A stretch of 64,000 nt of DNA from the NCBI RefSeq assembly GCF_037975245.1, contig NC_092577.1, positions 34,960,898 to 35,024,897 on the forward strand, in the 5' to 3' direction. Of this stretch, positions 24,640-36,038 are shown piece by piece. Source of the stretch: Apostichopus japonicus (Eukaryota > Echinodermata > Holothuroidea > Aspidochirotida > Stichopodidae). A program made the position numbers and the translations under genes. Numbering within the stretch: position 1 is the first letter of the stretch; every line of letters begins with the position of its first letter. The notes beneath the pieces were generated by a model. The model was given only the letters and a program-made list of their open reading frames with translations. It did not search any database and was not told the DNA's origin.

Positions 24640-25031
24640 ATAATAATAATAAAAAATTAAATTTATATAGCGCCTGTCTCTTGAAAATATAGAGGGAGAC
24701 TCACGAATGTGAAATGGGAGTGCGTTCCAAAGAGAAGGCTCAGCGACAGAAAAGGCACGATCGCCATAACAAGTGCGGGTACGTGGACCAGGAGTTACTT
24801 GCAAATGCGCATGATCGGAAGAGCGAAGCGTAACTGTAGTTGACCGACGCAAAGGAGTAAGAAGGTCAGTAATATATTGAGGGGCAAGCCCGTTGATCGC
24901 TTTGTAGGTGTGAAGTAGGATCTTAAACTGGATGCGCTGAGAGACGGGAAGCCAATGCCATGAACAGACTACAGGAGTGATGTGATCAAACTTTTTAGTG
25001 AGTGAGACTATAGGCACGCAGCAGCGTTCTG
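24640..25031 (-). mobile_element. L2/CR1-like LINE, 3' end of reverse transcriptase ORF plus tail
   Basis: The minus strand encodes the well-known C-terminal region of L2/CR1-type non-LTR retrotransposons: LTKKFDHITPV, then WHWLPVSQRIQFKILL, then YKAINGLAPQYITDLL and RAFSVAEPSLWNALPFHIR. After the stop, the tail GGCGCTATATAAATTT runs into (ATT)n, as typical of these elements. A frameshift lies near 25010. Reading continues as LQGIQNA on the far side of a MITE at 25032-25414, so the LINE was interrupted by that insertion. Confidence 0.9.
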
Positions 25032-25414
25032 CAGTGGCGGAGCTAGGGGTATTGGTCAGGGAGGGCGAGAATGGTCTGTAGGGGCGCTTTCGACACTATC
25101 TAAGCGGAGCACCACCACAGGTTGGCACGGAGCGTACAGCAATTTTTTGAGTAAAGATACTCCCTAGATCGCCGGAAATGACCCTTTCCGGGCCTTGCTA
25201 ATTTGCAGATAAACGATAGCTGTTAGAGCATTTTGTCAGAAAATTACACCAACAAAATGTGACAAATGTCAATAGGTAGAAGAGAGCGCAATAAAAAAGT
25301 CATTAATCGGGAATAAGTAAAAAGTGGTAAAAAGCTGAAAAGGGCGCCAGCAGTCCATTTGAGTCCGCCAGGGGGGCATCCGCCTCCCCTGACTGTATGG
25401 ACGCTCCACCACTG
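25032..25414 (+). mobile_element. hAT-type MITE family A, copy 3 (383 bp), inside a LINE
   Basis: Termini CAGTGGCGGAGC and GCTCCACCACTG, flanked by a perfect 8-bp duplication GCGTTCTG (25024-25031 and 25415-25422). Removing one duplicate restores a continuous LINE reading LQGIQNAA across the junction, so the insertion happened in the LINE. Confidence 0.93.
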
Positions 25415-25440
25415 GCGTTCTGAATTCCCTGAAGGGGAGG
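25415..25440 (-). mobile_element. LINE fragment upstream of the MITE insertion
   Basis: About 25 bases encode LQGIQNA on the minus strand, matching the usual L-Q-x-I-Q-N-A motif that precedes the LTKKFDHITPV segment. LINE similarity stops beyond this, so the element was already 5'-truncated or has diverged. Confidence 0.65.
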
Positions 25441-26831
25441 TATATGAGAAAGTAGCAAATTTTTATCCCCTGCATGTTTACATCAAACCCGTTGCTCAGC
25501 ATCAGATCAGATCAGTGGCATTTCGTAGATATTTAACCACGTACTAACTGTCACCATGTAGTTAACTGCTTTCTATGACTCCCAGACACTAAACTGGGGG
25601 AAGTGCGAGAGGTTGTTTCTGTACTAGAAGTATATAGGTATGTAACCTAAAATTACAAATTGAACACCAATGGCAAGATTCAACACCTTGTTGGTGGTCT
25701 AATGTGAACAGGACCAAAGAAAGTTAGGATAACATATAATTAAGAGCAACATTAAACAGCTGCAACTTAAAGGTCTGCTGTATCTAGCCTAATGGTGTTA
25801 AGAAGCTATGCAGGCTAATTTTAGAGGCTGATGTCGATTTACGACCGTGGCAGGTCGATTACGTAATCACAAAACTTTCCCAGCTATAGCGTGCTATAAT
25901 TGGGAGCAAATAAAGCAGATCTTTAAGGCCAACTTTCAGATATTCCAGGGAAGCATTGTATTTGTCTTTGTCACCCACAAAGCATTACCATCGGCTTAAT
26001 CATTCACTCTACGTTATTTGGGAAGATAATTCCACAAGCTATGAGTTTATAGGTATAGCTAAAAATATCAGGTTAATATACTCTATGGCCAAATTTCCAA
26101 ACAAGGGGCTGTAATCCACAAATGGGTCGCCGCCAAGCTTCTATCTGGTGAGTGGTCATGAGCCTTTTATTGCCACGAAAACAACAAATCTGATCGGTGA
26201 ACAACCATGTTTCCGATAGTGGAACCCTACGACAAACTTCCTTCCTGTCACATAGCAATTTATTTCCCTAGTAATTTATACAATTTGCTATCAATGTTTC
26301 TCAGAAATTTTGCAATCAATTGTACCAAGGATTTTGTTCAGATTCAATCCACTAAAAATCAAAGGAATCAATCAATCAATCATTCAAATCGAGGAACAAA
26401 CAAAATCATCTTTTTAGTCGATTTTGCAATCACTTCAGTCAATGTATATGTACAGTTTAATAATTATTAAACAGGAAATATATATTGGCTGATTTTCCTA
26501 GCAAAACTTTGACATGGTTTCTAACAATTTTTTTGTAAATTTTGAAATGACGTATGAAATGATTCTGCTTTATGTTTCAAATCCCCATCTTGTTTTAGCT
26601 GGATTTTGCCAAATTTCTCCCTGATATTTCCCTAATCTGAAGATTTTGAGGGGTGGAAAATTGCATTCAGCTATCAGAATCTCTCTAATCTTGAGGCAGG
26701 TTATAATTGAGAGGTTTGCAGAAATATACATCAAAGAAAGGGAAATGCGAAGCATCAATTGGAAGAATACCCTGAAAACATATCTTGTAACTATAGTCCA
26801 CAAAAATCACACACAACTGAGAACATTGATC
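25441..26831. other. Non-coding region
   Basis: No supported exon or repeat family. AT-rich with short open frames only. Confidence 0.45.
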
Positions 26832-27036
26832 AACCTAATTAAAAAAATTAATTTTTTTTCCTGAGAGTTACAGATTTGTTCCAATGTTATATTTATCATT
26901 TTTATATTACATGGATACAATCAAACATATGGTAACCTAATTAAAAAAATTAATTTTTTTCCTGAGAGTTACAGATTTGTTCCAATGTTATATTTATCAT
27001 TTTTATATTACATGGATACAATCAAACATATGGTAA
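26832..27036 (+). repeat. Near-perfect 102-bp tandem duplication
   Basis: Copies at 26832-26933 and 26934-27036 both start AACCTAATTAAAAAAATTAA and contain CCTGAGAGTTACAGATTTG and CATGGATACAATCAAACATA. They differ mainly in T-run length. Confidence 0.95.
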
Positions 27037-27064
27037 TGACACACACAAGAGACAAAAGCTTGTA

Positions 27065-27201
27065 TTATGTATGTATGTCTGTATATTAGATCCTCCTGCA
27101 AGCAGGAACTCGCGTAGAAGCCTCACTGGCTTATCAAAGCCGCAAGCTGACGGAAGACAGTCTCTTACATTCATATTTAACGTCCATGATTATGAATTGT
27201 T
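27065..27201 (+). repeat. Dispersed repeat (SINE-like), copy 2, with TATG tail
   Basis: Inverted relative to 900-1047, with the same internal blocks and a (TATG)n run next to the same end. Confidence 0.65.
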
Positions 27202-27471
27202 ATGAAATGTATTAAAGCTGATGCCTCTGATGGAATAGGAACATCTGGCCCTATTCAGGCACTTTCTTCAAATACTTCTTCTTATCCATTACCTATCAGC
27301 AATTTCAAATATCTGCCCCGAATCGTTACACTGTTTGTTCAACTTTTAGTTTACAATCCATTATCAGATAATATCCAAAGTTCATATCATTAATCTTCTT
27401 GCTGCATCAGAAGTGGTACAATTCTGTTAGCATTGATCGATCATTGCTACAGCATGCATTAAAAGTGCAGC

Positions 27472-27920
27472 TTTTGAATCATGGTGTGTGTATTTTTGTG
27501 TGCATGCTTATTTATTCTGTGTTTGTCTGTCATTGCATGGCACATTCCTTTGAATATTCAGTAGCCTGATTTTAATATCTTTTGAATCATGATAGGTGTG
27601 TGTATGTTTGTGTGCATGCTTATTTATTTTGTGTGTGTCTGTCATTGCATGGCACATTGCTTTGAATAATCATTAGCCTGATTTTAATATCTTTTGAATC
27701 ATGATAGGTGTGTGTAGGTTTGTGTGCATGCTTATTTATTTGTGTGTGTATGTAATTAAGTGGGTGTGGCACATTGCTTTGAATAATCATTAGCCTGATT
27801 TTAATATCTTTTGAATCATGATGGGGTGTGTTGGTGTGCATGCTTATTTATTTTGTGTGTGTATGTAATTAGTGGGTGTGGAACATTGCTTTGAATAAAC
27901 ATTAGCCTGATTTTAATATT
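27472..27920 (+). repeat. About 112-bp tandem repeat, four units
   Basis: Units start at 27472, 27580, 27692 and 27809 with TTTTGAATCATG. Each holds a TG-rich block, GTGCATGCTTATTTATT, and TTTGAATAATCATTAGCCTG. Confidence 0.93.
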
Positions 27921-28455
27921 TCAAGGAGAGAATGACATATTAGAATGTGGATATATCTGAACAAGTAGATGAATCATACTGTTTTCTGTTGGAGGTCAAA
28001 GGTCAGCAAATGTCACACTGTTTGAAGGGGAACAGATATCTTGTATACAGTGTGTGTCAATGCATTTGATAGCCCCATATTGTGCAGATGAACTCAATTC
28101 TTTTCATTAGAGGTCAAAGGTCATTTGAGATCATCAGACGTCAAAGTCTGAAAACCTTGTAAACAAAGTATCTCAAGAAAAGGTGTTTGTGAACAGCTGG
28201 TACACCGCAGAACTATTCACATGTCATGCATGTATGATTCAGAAGGTCAACTGGCAGCATACAGTGCTAAAACCAAACCTTCATTACAACACAAAAACAT
28301 ATATATCACAGTATTTTCTTTAAATAGATCCACATTAGCATATCTAGGTAACAACAGTTAGAATAACAACAATTACATGTAACAATAGCTGGTGTTACCA
28401 ACTTACCTATACTATTGTTTCACAATTAACTGACATACAGTAGGTACACCTAGGT
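27921..28455. other. Non-coding region
   Basis: No supported exon. Short AGGTCAAAGGTCA direct-repeat blocks (27993-28005 and about 28110-28122) resemble nuclear-receptor DR1 half-sites, which may be chance. Confidence 0.4.
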
Positions 28456-28640
28456 TAAATAATAATAATAATAATAATAATCATCATAATAATAATAATC
28501 ATAATAATAATAATCATCATAATCATAATAATAATCATAATAATAATAAATGAGACTTATATAGCACCAAATCAGTAGACAAAAGTCACTGCTCAAGGTG
28601 CTTTACATAGAAAGCAAATTAATTTACAAAAGAACAAGTG
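28456..28640 (-). mobile_element. LINE/SINE 3' tail with (ATT)n
   Basis: On the minus strand it reads AAGCACCTTGAGCAGTGAC, then GGTGCTATATAAGTCTCATT, then an (ATT)n run with ATG interruptions. This is the common 3' end of L2/CR1-like elements and their SINEs. It resembles the tail after the 24.6-kb LINE. No reverse transcriptase is seen upstream. Confidence 0.75.
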
Positions 28641-29059
28641 AAAAAAATGAAAAAAGAAAGAAAAAAGAACTCTGGGCTCCCTGTTTAGTGTCATCAAATG
28701 AGGAGAATATGTTCACTACAATAACAATTGACTCAAAACAAAATTGCACCAAAAATTTTTGAAAATGTCAAAATATCTACGATGCGACTATCAGTAAAAA
28801 TTTGTGGATCCTGTTGGGAAATCTAGTTGTATTTAATTATATATTTAATTAAATAAAATGACATAATTATTGTTCGTGCAGGATTGATTGTATTCAAACA
28901 CACAGCATATCTTGTATAACCTACTAAAAGCATAGAGGCCTACTCAATTTTCAGCGGAAGTGAACTTGGAACAAACAGATCTGATGTAACAGAAGAACAC
29001 AAAGCTTCTATTCAAAGTGGATTACATTTTGGGTTTTTTTCCTGTAATTTTGTATTTTC

Positions 29060-29872
29060 ATGTTTGTTAATTTATTGGACTTATCAAAAGCATTTGACAC
29101 GACTGAACATAACGCTTCGTTAAAGAACATAACGCTTCATTAAGAAGCTTCAGCATTGTGGTATTAATTAGAGGCAATGGCTTAAAGTGGATCTGAAAGC
29201 TACTTTTGTAACATTTGATTAAATACACAATTTCTTAGAACAAACTTTGTCATTCATAGATTTGGGATTAACTTGGAAAAGTCATATTGACAAGTGCTAT
29301 TACCACAAAGGTCGCATGGTACTGATATTCTCTCATATGAAGCTGAAACAATTTCTTCCTAAAAGTATTCTTTACTCTTTGCATCTTACATTAATTATAC
29401 CACAGTTGACTAATTACAGCATAACTGTCTGGTCAGATGCATATCATGTTCTTCTCAACAAATTAATACTCTTATGAAAAGAAAGCAATTCTTCATATAT
29501 CACATACATACATTATGTTAAACATACTGTTCATATTAATTAGTAAGTTTCTCTTAGTAAGCTTCTCTTAATTTTCTCAAGGTTGTTGTCTCTAACATGT
29601 CAACATTTAACTACCTTGGCTTACCGCATTGTTCATAACCTACTCCTAAATTTATTTATACCTACCATTATGATATACACAGTTAGGCCTATAACACTAC
29701 CTGGACTGCTGAGAACCTTCACACACCATGTTTTAGAACTAATAACTGCCAAATATTGTTTGAGAGTTCACGCATATTCTCTCTGGAAATCATTGCCACA
29801 GGATGTTCAACATAATAGTGCTCACTGTTTCATCTTTCAGAAGAAAATTAAAAAATAGCTTTTTGAGATAAT
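29060..29872 (+). mobile_element. CR1/L2/jockey-like LINE remnant (decayed reverse transcriptase)
   Basis: The plus strand retains LDLSKAFDT (reverse transcriptase palm motif, 29075-29100), then LGLTWKSHID, YSLHLTLIIPQLTNYSITVW, and the typical end AYSLWKSLPQDVQHN followed by FIFQKKIKK. The central catalytic region is missing and frames are broken. A short AAGAACATAACGCTTC duplication occurs at about 29106-29140. Non-functional. Confidence 0.85.
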
Positions 29873-31767
29873 AATTCGATTACAATTTCCCTCTTGTGTT
29901 CAAATTAGGAGGCAGCATAGATCTCAGAATAAATATTAACATTTTTGGTAAAAATTTGTTAACTTCACACCCCCACAAGTATAGTTGAAACCCTATCCAA
30001 TTCAAGGTCAAAACAATCAAGTGACAAATAAAGTAAAACACAGCATTTTGCTGTTAGCATGCAACTATGACATCATCACCTGGTTCCTTTAAGTTCAGTG
30101 ATAGTTAAAAAAAACTGTGACAATTCCAATGATCAGCCACTTAACTATTGGATGCAAGTTTTACCTTGATGCTTACAATGTGTAATAGTCTAATATACTA
30201 GGCATCTTTAATCAGTCAAAAAAAAATCATATTTTCCTCTGGATTATATCCATTTACGGCCAAATTTTGGTGGTTTATAAATCAATAATTAGAGCATGAC
30301 AGCTAAATTAAATGAAAATTTTAAAAGAAAGCAATAATAATGCAGGCTTTTTAGCCTTTGATGAGATTTAGAATCAGTCAAATAAGTTGTAGAAAAATTC
30401 AAGATTGCTACCCCAATGTACAGCTACTGATACCATATCTATGACGGTATAATTGTCCTTGGGTTCAGGAAGTACTTTTAACCTGCACAATAACTTTGAA
30501 AAGGAACCCATGCACTGTTAATTGTCATTATTGTAATAAAAAAAACACAAAAGAAAAACCAATTCCCCTGTGTACTAGCGTAAGCTTCTATTACAGTTAA
30601 CAAAGTAAAAAAGTAAAAAAGGTAAACAGGGAAGATTTGGTCTATTGAAATAGGGGAAGTAAAGTTTTGCAACTTTAGTAGAAATGCAAGTTGACGCTAA
30701 ATAATTCATACACACGTTTATAGGGACCTGTCTGCTATGCAAGTACGGGAAGCCCTGAGATGTTTTTTTATTTTTTATTGTGCTCTACAGTTTAGTATAA
30801 ACCAGAATTCACTTCAATTTTGTAAGAATTGAACACATTTACTGTATAAAACATATATACTGGGTAATTTGCATTAAAGCAACATATAATTCCATTCTGT
30901 GCATGTTAACATCAAAGGTGGGTGGGCAATGATAGGTATGTAAAATGTATTAAAATCAATCCATGGTTATAAAATTTGTCAGACTTTCAGGAAATATGCA
31001 GATTTTCTGTCATGTATTATAGGACATCAACTTCAAAAGTGCATCAACCTCCCCCCCCCATTCCCCCCCCCTGCAAATACCACCTAATTCTACTCTCCTC
31101 CCTCCTGGCTATAATCCATTATACTGTTGGATAAATGTTAATTTTAGTCTTAACAAAGCCATGCAAAGTGATATACGACTAAATACTATAAACTTGGATA
31201 AAAACAACTATTGGTCCAATTAGTGGCCATGTGAAATTACAACTTAAAGCTTTATTTTAAGCATGTTTTACCATTTAGACTGGAATAACTTGGCAATACA
31301 TTGTCATGTCATTTGGCTGTCATTCAGTGCATAGATGATTCTTTCTATTAACAAGTATTACGGGTCACATTTGGCATTGTTATTAATTGATAATCACTCA
31401 ACTGTAAAGGGCCTAGGCCAAAATAATATGTATAAGATTAGATTGTGGTGTAAAATTGTTACTTGTACACACTACATGGGTATGTCACAGCACAATTTCA
31501 ATGTGGGAAGCTGTGGGTTACAGTTGGGTGGTGGGGCAAAATTTGGTCTCGTGGGTTTGTGAGGCTACAGTAGGTGGGGTCTTGAAGTTGTGATTCGTAT
31601 TAATTGATAAGTTTTTTTTTGCTTTAATTTATTACTTTCTTTTAAAATCCTATTTTCAATGTCTTTTCTATATATTTCTGATTGACTTTTTCCGATCAGG
31701 TTTTAGAGAGTGAAACTCTTCAACAAGCCCCTCTTGATTTTTTTGTTTAACATCACTTTACTTTATT
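29873..31767. other. Non-coding AT-rich region
   Basis: No supported exon or repeat family. Short C-runs near 31050-31070. Confidence 0.45.
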
Positions 31768-31896
31768 AGTCAGGTGGCTTAGCAACAATTTTTAGGCTTA
31801 ACGTTACAGGCTGGACAAAAGTACCAAATTTGGCATGGAGTTTCTTTTCGACCTATCTATTGATTTTATCCGTGGAACCCACTTGATCGGCTCCGA

Positions 31897-32440
31897 TTTT
31901 CCAAGATGGCGGCCAAAATCCAAGATGGCCGCCAGAAAAAAAAGGAAATGTCATATATCTGGCTGTAAAAATCGGAGACGAACAAATGAGGGGTCAATTA
32001 AGGTGTTTCCGTGGTTACTGAAACAGATGATGGTCACGGCATGTTGCTCGAGTAAGCCACTTCCAAGATGGCGGCCAAAATCCAAGATGGCCGCCAGAAA
32101 AAAAGGAAATGTCATATATCTGGCTGTAAATATCGGAGATGAACAAATGAGGGGTCATTCAGATGTTTCCGGGGTCACTGAAACAGATGATGGCCATGGC
32201 ATGCTGCTCGAGTAATCCACTTCCAAGATGGCGGCCAAAATCCAAGATGGCCGCCAGAAAAAGGAAATGTCATATATCTGGCTGTAAAAATCGGAGATGA
32301 ACAAATGAGTGGTCAATAAAGGTGTTTCCGGGGTCACTGAAACAGATGATGGCCATGGCATGTTGCTTGGGTAACCCACTTCCAAGATGGCGGCCAGAAT
32401 CCAAGATGGCCACCTGGAAAAAAAGGAAATTTCATATATA
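31897..32440 (+). repeat. Left-arm array of about 160-bp units with AAGATGGCGGCC motifs
   Basis: Four units start near 31897, 32059, 32219 and 32378. Each has CCAAGATGGCGGCCAAAATC, then CCAAGATGGCCGCC, then an A-run, then GTCATATATCTGGCTGTAAA, AACAAATGAG and TGAAACAGATGATGG. AAGATGGCGGC matches the established YY1 consensus. The last unit is truncated. Confidence 0.93.
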
Positions 32441-32789
32441 TTCATTCCTCAGACCCATGTGCCCTTCCTTTACTGATTGGGACCATCAAACCTTCCGTCC
32501 TCAAACGTGTAAATGAAACCAGGCTAGCACCCTGACTATATGTTTTGGCTGGTAGTCTTATTGTGTCACTTTGGCTCAGGAAGCCACTTAGGACTTATTG
32601 GGGAACTTTGAGGTGTGATCGACCGTGGATAGACACTGTCGCAAAGCCCGTTATTATATGGGACTAACGAGTGTCATGTAAGACTGATTACATTGAGTCA
32701 ACTATATAATAGGGTAACTTCGGGGAAAACCGACCAAATGTGAATACCGACTCATTGGAAGATTTTGTACGATTGTGCACCCTTCATAA

Positions 32790-34552
32790 ACACAACGTCA
32801 ATTCTGCTAACTTGACTTGATCAAGTTTGTTAAAGTTCGTGATTTGCCATGTGCACTGGTCTCCTTGGACCAGGAGAAGACCTTTGACATGGTAGAACAC
32901 GACTTTCTGTTCAGAACCTTAGAGTCCTTTGGATTGAACTCAGTGTTTATTCGTTGGGTCATGTTACTAAATAAGGACGTCACGAACATGGTCACTGTTA
33001 ACGGATTAACTTCTGGTCCCTTCCCGGTTCGAAGGTTCGAGTCCATCGGTGTTGTCCCCTCTCCCCGTTGTTGTATGTTCTCTTCAGCAAAACGCTTAGT
33101 ACCTCGCTGGACAGATGCTTAGGTTATCGACCCTTCAATGTACGGGGTGGGGCTAGAGTTACAAGCGTGCAATATGCCGATGACGTCACTTGTATTTTGC
33201 CAGACCTCGCCTCCTTCAAGCCTTTATTGAAGGTTTTGGCCACCTTCCAAGAGGCTACTGGTGCCAGACTTAGCAAGTCCAAGACCAAAGGGCTGCGTTT
33301 AGGAGGTTGGCGCGGCCAATCCCTCTTGTTCGATGCTACTTGGTCAGATGTCATGATCAGGGTAAATGGCATCTGGCTAGGTTATGGTGCCCCCGAGGCC
33401 ACCACTTGGGCCGAGAAGGCTGATCAGGTGGAGGCAAGGCTCGACACATTCAGTCGGAGGTGGCTCTCCCTCCCTGGAAAGGTTACAGTTGTTAATCGTT
33501 TTATTGTTCCTCTTCTTTGGTATCCTGGTACGGTGATCGCTGCACCGGATCATGCTTTAGTGAGATTGGAGAGGATCATTTTTGATTTCATTTGGGGAAA
33601 GCGCAAACCAAACCTTGTCAAAAGGATCGTTCTGTAAAAGACCCCCTTGACCGGTTGGCTCCGGTCCACCTACCATCTAAACTGCGCCTTTTCCTTTGAA
33701 AGGTGTGTTCGTTGCGTTTGAGAATCCTTCGTTTCCCTTTGCCTTTCTTGTTAGGTTCTGGTGTGGGTTTCTTTTTGGCCACCACTGGCCTGGATCCTTT
33801 TCCAATAACCGGCCAAATGCGACACGCCCCTCGGGGGATGTATACTCAGATTGGTGACTCACTTCATAGAATCAAAGAGGAGGGCGGGCCAGATGTTCTG
33901 CTGAAGGTGGCCCCCTTTGTGTTATGTTCAATGCCCGCGCCTGTGTGCCCGTCGGGTTGCCAAATCGCCATCACTCCAGATGTGTGCCGGTCTGTGTGTT
34001 GTAAGTCACTAGATAGCTGTCTCCAGGACTTGGCATGGAGGATTGCACATGGAGTCCTCATCACTAACCATTTTCGCCTAGTCAGGTGGCGATTAGGTGA
34101 TGGGATTTGTCAACATGTGGGCTGTGAGGCCATCGAGACTATGCAACACCTTTTGCTGGAGTGTCCCTTTGTCCGGTTGGTGTGGGAATGATGGTTTCAC
34201 GCCTTTGTTATTGGTGTTATTGGTTGCACACTGTGGGCCATTAGTAGTGATTTTGTATTGTATGGTTTGTTGCCCTCTGTGTGCCCAAGATAGGTTAGGG
34301 ATTTGCTGTTGTTGTTTGCCGCTATCATCAGGAGACACATCTGGAACAGCAGTTGCCGCCTAGTTTTGATGGGGACGTCTGGAGGGCCGAGGCTGTCGTC
34401 TCCCTCATGCAAAGTGACATAGGTTGCGCATGGAGGCCGACCACGCACGGCTTCCCGACACTGAATTTCGTAGACGCTGGCGCAAGCCTGTCGTCTACTA
34501 TCGGGACGGCGTTCCCCGGATGAAATTTGGAGTGAGTTAGTTGTTAGGTGTG
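32790..34552 (+). pseudogene. Tx1/L1-like LINE reverse transcriptase, frameshifted
   Basis: The frames are broken in at least two places. The first frame (from 32817) has DLPCALVSLDQEKTFDMVEH and FGLNSVFIRWV. The second (from about 33060) has the catalytic VQYADDVT, with YADD at 33173-33184. After a stop at about 33637, a third frame (to 34191) has HGVLITNHFRLVRWRLGDG and HLLLECPFVRLVW, a Cys/His-type region. Further reading gives LLLFAAIIRRHIWNS and ends at about 34552. The LVSLDQEKAFD-type motif is typical of Tx1/L1-clade elements. No endonuclease domain is seen, so it is 5'-truncated. Non-functional. Confidence 0.88.
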
Positions 34553-35005
34553 GGGGTTTGTGTAGTCGTTACATAATATATGGGTTGGTGGGGGGTTTCA
34601 CTCATTGTGGTCTGCAGTTTGCTTTTTGGGGCTGGTTTGTAGTGATTTATTGTTTTGGTTCTGTTGGCCTTTGGGTCCGTGTCCTTTTCACGTCACGTTA
34701 AACGCTACGTTATATACATGTGTGGGTTAGTGAGAGATTTCTGTTTTGGGGTTTCAGTTGGGTTTTTGGTGGTTGTTATACAGACTGGGATTGTTTTTGG
34801 TTCTGTTGACCTTTGGTCTGTGTCCGTTTTCTTTGCACGTAAAAAGCACACATGCAAATGCAGCAAGGCAAATCTGCCTTGCACATCTCTTTGTCGATGC
34901 AATGTTCATCCAAATAGTGTACATCGACTGTGAACTGTCTGGTAAAGAAACATCGTATTGAAACATTGTACACAGAATTCTCGAATACTTTCAGTATGTA
35001 CTTAA
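34553..35005 (+). other. Probable LINE 3' UTR
   Basis: GT-rich sequence with a repeated TTTTGGTTCTGTTG and CCTTTGG block (about 34651 and 34796). Its position directly after the LINE ORF end makes a 3' UTR likely. Confidence 0.5.
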
Positions 35006-35545
35006 AGGTCAGTGGAAGTGTTAACTCACATTTTTGAAGGTCACTTTAAGTGCAGCGGATTGATTTGAAACTTACATAGATGAAAAGAGTGTATTTCATA
35101 ACCCCAAATATCAAAGTTTGAGTTTCAAACTCATTTCGTTTTTGTGTTACCTAAATATCCGGGTCCGTTGACGTCAAGAGGGAAACGAAATGTATGTCGC
35201 TATTGAGTTTACACAGTACTTGCTGATTTTTCGTTCTTCCATAGATGAAAAGTTCAAGTTAATGTTTACTTCAAATTCAATGAATGCCTGCATCTACATA
35301 TTGTTTAAAATTCTGTAACGTTTCATTCAAATCAGATTCGCCATTCTTAAGTGGCAGAGTTTTGAAATTGTAAATTATGCATTATCTAATTGCTTCCCCC
35401 GTTGACGTCACAAAAATATTACGTAATAGTAAATTTGTCTAATTTTCAAACTGCATCGACTAAAAGTCTGTCTGGTGGTTGGATTTTCAATACTAATCAG
35501 AAGGAATCAGAATCTTCAAAGTCAAGTCTACACTTCCACTGACAT
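35006..35545. mobile_element. TTAA-flanked MITE, second family (540 bp)
   Basis: Near-perfect inverted termini GTCAGTGGAAGTGT (35008-35021) and ACACTTCCACTGAC (35530-35543), with TTAA immediately outside at 35002-35005 and 35546-35549. TTAA flanks suggest a piggyBac-type mechanism. No transposase. Confidence 0.7.
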
Positions 35546-35577
35546 TTAACAGTGACTACAAGTGTATTTTCTGTTAT

Positions 35578-35925
35578 ATTGGCCGCTATCTTGGTAATAG
35601 GTGACCCAAGCAACATGTCATGACCATCATATGTTTCAGTGACCCCGGAAACACCTGAATTGACCCCTCATTTGTTCATTTCTGATTTCAACAGCCAGAT
35701 ATATGACATTTCCTTTTTTTCTGGCGGCCATCTTGGATTTTGGCCGCCATCTTGAAAATGGGTGGCCCAAGCAACATGCCATGACCATCATCTGTTTCAG
35801 CGACCCCGGAAACACCTGAATTGACCCCTCATTTGTTCATTTCTGATTTTTGCAGCCAGATATATGACATTTTCTTTTTTCTGGCGGCCATCTTGGATTT
35901 TGGCCGCCATCTTGAAAAATCGGAA
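35578..35925 (-). repeat. Right-arm array of AAGATGGCGGCC units (inverted)
   Basis: Two full units and one degraded unit of the left-arm repeat in inverse orientation, with GGCGGCCATCTTGG and GGCCGCCATCTTG at about 35723-35756 and 35882-35916. A mutated GGCCGCTATCTTGG lies at about 35581. Confidence 0.92.
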
Positions 35926-36038
35926 CCGATTAAGTGGGTTCCACGGATAAAAGTGATAGATAGGTCGAAAAGAAACTCCATGCAAAATTTGGTGCTTTTG
36001 TCCGGCCGGTAACGTTAAAGTTGCTAAGCCACCTGACT

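Larger units (their letters stand above)
31768..36038. mobile_element. Foldback-like composite element (4.27 kb)
   Basis: The ends are perfect inverted repeats: AGTCAGGTGGCTTAGCAAC at 31768-31786 and its complement at 36020-36038. Similarity continues for about 145 bp into each arm (for example ATGGAGTTTCTTTTCGACCT, then GGAACCCACTT, then ATCGG). Each arm then enters a tandem array of about 160-bp units with paired AAGATGGCGGCC and AAGATGGCCGCC motifs. Long inverted arms built of tandem repeats resemble foldback transposons. A Tx1-like LINE and a TTAA-flanked MITE lie between the arms. No transposase was recognised. Confidence 0.8.

Noticed and set aside
28000-28125. Nuclear-receptor DR1 elements (AGGTCAAAGGTCA)
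   Set aside because: Two matches in AT-rich non-coding DNA without a nearby promoter. Similar AAAGGTCA blocks recur in local repeats, so chance or repeat origin is more likely.
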